A stretch of 64,000 nt of DNA from Rhodocollybia butyracea. Its lineage: Eukaryota; Basidiomycota; Agaricomycetes; Agaricales; Omphalotaceae. The position numbers and the translations under genes were made by a program. The stretch's first letter is position 1, and the number at the start of each line of letters is the position of its first letter. Shown here one piece after another: positions 58,589 to 64,000 of the stretch. The notes below the pieces were generated by a model. The model did not search any database. It was not told where the DNA came from and was given only the letters and a program-made list of their open reading frames with translations. The stretch lies in assembly GCA_015501585.1 (NCBI GenBank), contig JADNRY010000011.1:124001-188000 (forward strand). The letters run 5' to 3'.

Positions 58589-61214
58589 TCATAAGTGAAG
58601 CAGAATAAAGAAATTTACACTAGAGATCCTGACGCACCAGCCCAGCCCAGCAGCAGCAGGAGTTCTGGGGGGTGCAACAAGGTCCTCTAACAGGTTGGTG
58701 ATAATATTATCCTCCTTGTCTTTCGTCAAGTTCCCATCGGCGGGAACCGCTGCACGAATTTTCCCTGTGAGATCGGGATGAGCGTTATCACTGAAACCCA
58801 TCTGGAAAATATTGATAAGCGAAATGTTGAGGCGGGTAAAAACGGTATAAAAGACGTACGTCAGTTAGCTTCCTGTTGATACGTCGCACTGCACGAGTGG
58901 CAGGATCCCCAGGCTCAACGGTAAACCGACGACTGAGATGGTGATGACCATGTCCACCACGGTTAGGGACAGTATGTGAACGACGAGGGGGACCACCAGC
59001 AGGTGATGATTCTACACCAACCATTTCGAATTGGGGGAACGAACCACGCGCGTTGCTCACGATTTGAGAACGTGAACGTGTTTCTGCTCTATTACTAGAC
59101 TCGGGTTCTCGAAAGACAGGTCCAGGCGCAGTGGGATTAGGGTTGGAAGGGCCAGCGACTGGCGCCGATTTTACGGGGTCGGTAGGAGCCTTTATCGCAG
59201 CAGCCTCGGTAATCGCCTGAGCACGCTCAAGAGATCTATAAATTTCACGGTCAGAAGATGAAGAAAAAAAAGGAAACAGATGTACTAACATGTCACCCAT
59301 TAGTTCGAGCATCTTGCGAGCTTTTTCATTACGACGTTCCTCCCGGTTCTGGCGGTAGCGTTCCTTCTCTGCCTTGTACCTGTCACATAAAAACAATCAA
59401 AATGAGAAAGAAAGAAATTAGGATATCACTTACAAGAGTTTAGCCGCTTCAACTTGATTTCGCAGTTCGGTCGATGATTGTCGGTTGCGTGATTGTTCGG
59501 GCTCCATAGGAGGGCGAGGTTCCATAGAAGGGCGAGGTTCCCAAGGATAACTACCAGGAAGAAGACGGTCGCGGTCAGGATATGAATGATGCAAGGGACT
59601 GCCGCGACGATACGTTCCCCGCGTACCAAGACGAGGGCCAGGAGGACCGGGAGGGGAAAGAGGTCTGCTTCGCGGGGGAGACAGTGGTCGTCCGCCAGAC
59701 ATATCAGGGAGAGGCCCAGGGGGAGGTATACCATGACTACCAGGAGGGGGAGGCACAGGGGGGGGCATACCAAAACCGCCAGGAGTGAACGACGGAGGGA
59801 GATGTGGTGGCACGAATGGAGCTCCGAAGAAAGATCCACGGTTATTTTCCCAATGGTGACCGAAGCGACCTCCCCAGGAACCGCGCCCTCCACGCCCCCA
59901 AGAACTGTATTCTCGCTGTCCCCAACGTGAATCAGCAGCAGGTGCAGGAGCGCTTGGAGTCGGAGGGGCACCAGCGGTAGTAGTGGTAGGAATACTACCT
60001 ACTGCCTGGCTAACAGTCCGAAAAAACAACCCAAGAGCGTCAGAGACTCTCCTACCAGCCTCTTGATCTGCACGGCTTAGCTCTTCAGTAACAGACCGAG
60101 CGATATCAGCTGCTTGGGACATTGCATCCCGTTGAGCAGTCCAGTAATTTCCTGAGGCGGCGTTTTGTAAAATGTTACGGAAGCCTTCTGAAAGCTCGGG
60201 ATGAGAAGCAAAGACATTAGCGAGGTTACCGAGTAGATTAGCCACATCGACTGATAGTGAAGCGTTGGCGTGCTCAAGAGAGGCCGAGTCAAGAGCAGGA
60301 AGAGGAGGATCTTCAGCATCTTCGGCTTCGACCTCGAGTTCTTCTGAAGCAAGAACCGGAATGGAGGTTGGAGGAAGAGATTGAGATGTACGAGCCATGG
60401 AAATGGGCCTCGAGGGAGCAGCGGATCGGATGGTAGATGGGGTAGATGGAACAGAAGGAGGAACATCCTGGACATGAACCTTAGGAGTGCTCTCCTTGCC
60501 GATGAAGGAGGTAGAACTACGTCGAGAGCTGCGGCTACGGTTCTCACTTGCTTTGTCATAGACGTGAATATCCGGCTTTTCGAAAACCTTTTCCTCAAGC
60601 AGAGAAGCCGTAGAGGAAGCGTCGTCAATGTCCTGGGCCCTGCCTTTGCCTTTGTCCACACGAGGAGGAAGAATAGTAGAAGCGTGACTTTCAGTGTCGC
60701 TGATAGAAGTTGTGTCATCGTGCTGAGGGCCTGACACGGTACTGGCTCCACTTTCGATCTCTTCGACAAAGGCATGCAATGAGCTATCGTCGCCAGCGCC
60801 ATTGGCAGAAAAGAGGCCTCCAAGTCCAGATGGGAAATGTTGCCAGTCCTCATCGATGTTGAACGGAAGTCCCTCGCTGATACTGCCACCAAAAGTATTG
60901 CGAATATTATTATGAGGCGGCGTTTGTGGTGAAGATCTGGATGTCCTACGGGGATTTCTGAGATCCTCAACAGTGAATTTGACGACATCACCAGGTGTGT
61001 GACAACTCAGGTAGAAATCCTGCAATTCTTCCTCGGTGCTGAGGGTGACTTCATCGCCGTCGGAATCGATATAAGATACGGCTACTTTGTCCAGTTCAGG
61101 AATGGAAAACATAGTTCCAATCCTTTCAGCAAGAAGGGTCCAGCTGGGTTGGTCATTGAAAGACAGGCGACGAGTTGGGCCGCCCGTGAGTTTGAGCTTG
61201 AAATGTGTGTTCAT
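58589..61214 (-). CDS. PB1-domain protein with UBA-like C-terminus (candidate autophagy receptor)
   Basis: ATG 61212-61214 starts MNTHFKLKLTGGPTRRLSFN followed by DQPSWTLLAERIGTMFSI. The PB1 domain has the acidic OPCA motif in YIDSDGDEVTLSTEEELQDF and ends FTVEDLRNP. A long low-complexity region follows, with a helical part around 60000-60250 (LEHANASLSVDVANLLGNLA) and a Pro/Gly-rich stretch. After introns comes a coiled-coil-like helix (YKAEKERYRQNREERRNEKA). FPQFEMVGVESS contains an F-x-x-V Atg8-interaction-like motif (59019-59030). The C-terminus reads AVRRINRKLTDMGFSDNAHP, then LTGKIRAAVPADG and DNIITNLLEDLV, which looks like a UBA fold. PB1, LIR and UBA in that order recall p62/NBR1 receptors, but no ZZ finger is visible. 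The assignment to autophagy is inference. Stop 58589-58591. Confidence 0.7.
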
Positions 61215-61975
61215 GGTAGTTGTGGAAAGAGATGTGATGTGATGTCTCAAAGTTGCCTTATACTACTGCGCGCCGCCGGAACCGACAGGTGGCAGTGCTA
61301 CCGAGCCGAAGCTCTTTCTTCTCTACAGTTAGTAGTAGCGACCGACTTTTCTTCGCTAAATACAAGACTGCTAGCCAGGCCATCGTCCTTACTTTTCTGA
61401 ACATCGATTTGCGCATTATATTCACTTTACTTTAGTAGTTCTTTATTCTTTATTATATTAACGCCACCAATTGGCCTTGTTTCTCTACTCCTAGACGTAG
61501 AACGCGACGCGTAATCCATCCGGCTTGTTAAAGGCACCATAGTTCAAGTCATCCGCAGCTCAAAATCTTGACTCATCATCTGCGCAGTTGCCACGACTGA
61601 ACATATCAATAACCAGGATGATAGCGACGTGCAGCCGTATATTGGATAGGAGATCGTCTTCGTCTAAAAATTCGGAGCTGCAATCTTTGGCAACTAGTAA
61701 ACCAACATGAATGAACCTTCCATTGATTTAGCCGTACCAGAAGCCGTCTTGGGAGCCGTTACGAGCTCTGACTTGATGACCTTTTTTGTAGGTACCATTG
61801 CTTATCATTAGTATATTGTCTTGCCTCAGACGCTTCAGAGGCGCCTTGATAATAAACGACGTTTACTATGTACAAAACCTTGGGGAATTTCCCATGAAAT
61901 TCCGGAACTTGAAGTTTACTTCAAATTTGCTTGAACGAGAAACGACGCTTTGACCGCTTTACGTAAACAGCCGGA
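61215..61975. other. Divergent promoter region between PB1 gene and PIG-L gene
   Basis: This 0.76 kb includes a small frame at 61708 (MNEPSIDLAVPEAVLGAV...) of about 35 codons. A possible 38-nt GT-AG intron lies inside it, but no known family fits. Otherwise no coding signal. Confidence 0.45.
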
Positions 61976-62955
61976 ATGTTTTCAACCTTCCACGTTTTCA
62001 TCTTGTGCATTGTGTTAGCCATCGCTTATCGTCCCACGAATTCTGGAGACTTCCAACGCAACAATAAAACCGAACTTCAACGCGTCCTACTAGTCACCGC
62101 TCATCCTGATGATGAATGTCTTTTCTTTGCACCAACTATCTTAGGCCTCACAAGCCATAATCAAGAAAACTTCTTCTCACTATGTTTGTCAATTGGTGAT
62201 GCAGATGGCCTGGGCCATATCCGTAGAGAAGAATACGATAAGAGCCTTGACGTTTTGGGCATAAGTAAAGCCAACAGGATGGTCTTAGACGATCCGTATG
62301 TGCTCTTTCGCTGAAATTCAGCCAGTTCTCATTCAGATAACAGTTCTCTGAAAGATGGCATGGATAACTTTTGGGACCCACATTACATTGCGGATGTGGT
62401 CGCAGAGTTTGTCGCGCTTCACAATATTACGACGGTAATCATCTCATTCGCCGGAGTATCTACCGATACAAGAGCTCAGTCATATTCTACATAGATCCTG
62501 ACATTTGACGGCGACGGAGTCTCCGGCCATCCAAATCATAAAGCCATACCCTACGGAATCCAACACATGATATCCACATACCCCTTTTCGCTCCTCCAAA
62601 ACTCTACGTGTTAAGTACCCTTCATCTTGCCGCAAAATACGTTGGAATCCTCGCACCTTTGGTAGCCAAAAACGATTCAGTCATGCACGGCATTGCACTA
62701 TGGCTAGGTCGGTTTATATTTGAACCGTTTGGCTGGCGTAGTTTTATTCAAGCCTCGCAAGATAAACATAAGGCTACTCCCGTTTTTGTAGCAGGTATTG
62801 AAAACTATTTGGTTGCACTGCGGGCGATGAGACAGCATTGGAGCCAGTTGGTTTGGTTCAGGTGGTTGAATGTCCTGTTCTCGAGTTACATGTGGGTGAA
62901 TCGCTGGGGTGAGGTGATAGTGGATGCTGCCCCGATTCCAGGTGATTACACATAG
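61976..62955 (+). CDS. N-acetylglucosaminyl-phosphatidylinositol de-N-acetylase (PIG-L/GPI12), with an apparent 1-bp frameshift
   Basis: ATG 61976-61978 gives MFSTFHVFILCIVLAIAYRP, a signal anchor. VLLVTAHPDDECLFFAPTIL carries the zinc/catalytic AHPDDE motif. SIGDADGLGHIRREEYDKSL and LDDPSLKDGMDNFWDP follow, joined by a GTATGT intron whose acceptor is the CAG before 62346. TILTFDGDGVSGHPNHKAIP holds the second zinc-binding His pair. After the T4 run 62585-62588 the frame shifts; one extra T would lead into APPKLYVLSTLHLAAKYVGI. The C-terminal membrane-associated part ends GEVIVDAAPIPGDYT, stop 62953-62955. PIG-L removes acetate from GlcNAc-PI on the cytosolic face of the ER, step two of GPI-anchor synthesis. 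As printed it would stop early at about 62613. Confidence 0.85.
62585..62588 (+). other. Frameshift site in PIG-L gene (T4 run)
   Basis: Upstream HPNHKAIPYGIQHMI and downstream KLYVLSTLHLAAKY are both conserved but in different frames. There is no GT-AG pair between them. One missing T is the simplest cause. Confidence 0.6.
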
Positions 62956-63061
62956 ACACACGAATAGAACCTTTTCTTCGAGACAAACAAAGGCTGAGAT
63001 TCCAGACTATACTTAGTACAAATCCTCATACATATACATAAAAGCTATTACAATCGTTTGT

Positions 63062-64000
63062 TCAAGCAAAGATAGCCATGCGAGGGTCGATGTCGCCAGG
63101 ATTGTTCATCTGCAACGAAGATAAACTGAGGTACTAATTGTATGAAGAACGAACATACCCTGAGGTTGGCATTCAGCCCACTGATAGCTTTCATGTCCGC
63201 CTCGCTCAATTCGAAATCCTCGACAGCCAGATTCTGGACTAGACGCTTCGGATCGTTACTCTTGGGAACTACAGCAAGTCCTTGCTGAATGGCCCAACGG
63301 AGAAGAACTTGAGCGGGGGCTAATAGGCCATCGTCGTCAATTTCCTACAGAACACGGATATCACGAACAACGTACTTCTGTTTACTTTGGAAGCAGCACT
63401 AGTGATAGCATTGTGCGTGAAGAGCGCAGTGACTCCACCGTGCATGCCGAGCTCAAAGTAGCTTTGAGGTCCAAATGAGCTATAAGCTGTAACGGCCATA
63501 CCGAGAGTTTTCGCGAACTTGAGAAGGGGCTCTTGGGTAAGATACGGGTGAATCTCAACCTGGAGGACTTGTGGCTCGATGCGAGCATATCGGTAGATAT
63601 CGCAGATGAGGGATCCCGAGGTGTTACTTGAGATTCGACGTCAATATTCTCGAAGTTAAAAAACGTAGAGAAAAAAGACCTGATGCCAATGTTCTTTGCG
63701 ACACCTTCGTCGACAAGTTTTTCCATTTCGACCCAGGTTTCTGCCATCGGAACTTTCGCTAGCATATGAAGTTCCGATTTAATATCGGAGGCGTCGTATA
63801 CAAAGCACGCAGTATTCACCTAGAGTGACGGTTGTGCCATCGATTCCCCACCATTCTGGAGGATATTTCTTGGAAGGCTCGATGTACTCCAGAGCAATAG
63901 GGAAATGAACCAGGAAAAGATCAAAGTAGTCCAACCCCCAGAGTTTGAGTTGCATCTTTGCCGTGTTGTTTACCTACAGATTGAATATCATCAATCATCC
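63062..64000 (-). CDS. Aldo-keto reductase, D-xylose-reductase type, 5' truncated
   Basis: The gene runs off the right edge. Visible exons, from the edge leftward: [20 protein letters not shown], then [20 protein letters not shown], both characteristic of fungal xylose reductases. Next, across a GTGAAT intron, comes [20 protein letters not shown]. Then GIS joins [20 protein letters not shown] over a GTCTTT-AAG intron, and [20 protein letters not shown] and [15 protein letters not shown] follow. The final exons give [51 protein letters not shown] and the end [12 protein letters not shown], stop 63062-63064. These NAD(P)H enzymes reduce pentoses such as xylose and arabinose to polyols. The catalytic Asp and Tyr lie outside the window; the cofactor-site Lys-Ser-Asn (PKSND) is intact. 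Confidence 0.88.

Noticed and set aside
60077..60991. 304-codon minus-strand frame
   Set aside because: It is an alternative frame of the PB1 gene on the same strand; it has no domain and strongly biased Leu/Ser content, while the PB1 frame has clear motifs.
61708..61840. Small peptide gene (pheromone or ribosomal cyclic-peptide precursor)
   Set aside because: The short frame lacks a C-terminal CaaX and does not match any precursor pattern I know; it could arise by chance.
21504..62588. Programmed ribosomal frameshifting at the three broken genes
   Set aside because: No slippery heptamer with downstream structure is evident, the directions differ (one base missing twice, one base extra once), and all are at homopolymers; sequence error is simpler.

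Overview
The window is nuclear DNA of a filamentous basidiomycete, most likely an agaric-type Agaricomycete. Genes are dense and broken by many 40-60 nt GT-AG introns. 5' gaps between divergent genes are short (about 70-180 bp). The proteins are typically fungal: POP3, RSC9, a fused PABA synthase, a Ste6-like ABC exporter, a DUF6593-like protein and a PB1 protein. I can support about 25 protein genes, one intron-bearing tRNA-Val and one tRNA relic. No prokaryotic features, rRNA or CRISPR are present. Genus and species cannot be fixed from the sequence.

Left part (1-23.6 kb) is mostly conserved housekeeping and nuclear genes. In order: the 3' half of an EZH2-type H3K27 methyltransferase; a 2OG-Fe(II) oxygenase; the NEDD8 E2 UBC12; 5-hydroxyisourate hydrolase; RRP1; a DUF6593-like protein; an FBXO21-like F-box protein; RSC9; a fused PABA synthase; TTI1; dCMP deaminase; RNase P/MRP subunit POP3; and an alpha-arrestin-like protein. 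Several sit head to head over very short gaps: 2OG/UBC12, HIUase/RRP1 and PABA synthase/TTI1.

Middle part (24-41.6 kb): an FCP1/NIF-type HAD protein; a full-length Ste6-like ABC transporter; a gene-poor 2 kb holding a 44-45 bp direct repeat around a retropepsin-like fragment; an alpha-crystallin (sHSP-like) gene with a step-type heat-shock element upstream; the ESCRT cofactor VTA1; an unrecognised basidiomycete gene; and tRNA-Val(AAC) with a 14-nt intron.

Accessory part (42.1-46.5 kb): three tandem, same-strand, intron-matched rhamnogalacturonan acetylesterase (CE12-type) paralogues. All three carry the palindrome AGCGGNCCGCT with a following CGG at a fixed distance from the start codon, a candidate Zn2Cys6 binding site. 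A degenerate tRNA lies between two of the copies.

Right part (46.9-64 kb): the circularly permuted GTPase GNL1; a methyltransferase-domain protein; UTP17/WDR75; an F-box protein; a PB1 protein with a UBA-like C terminus and a possible Atg8-interaction motif; PIG-L/GPI12; and the 3' part of a xylose-reductase-type aldo-keto reductase. Three otherwise intact genes (arrestin, ABC transporter, PIG-L) each carry one apparent single-base frameshift, each explicable by a homopolymer-length change. That pattern points to sequence error more than to three pseudogenes.
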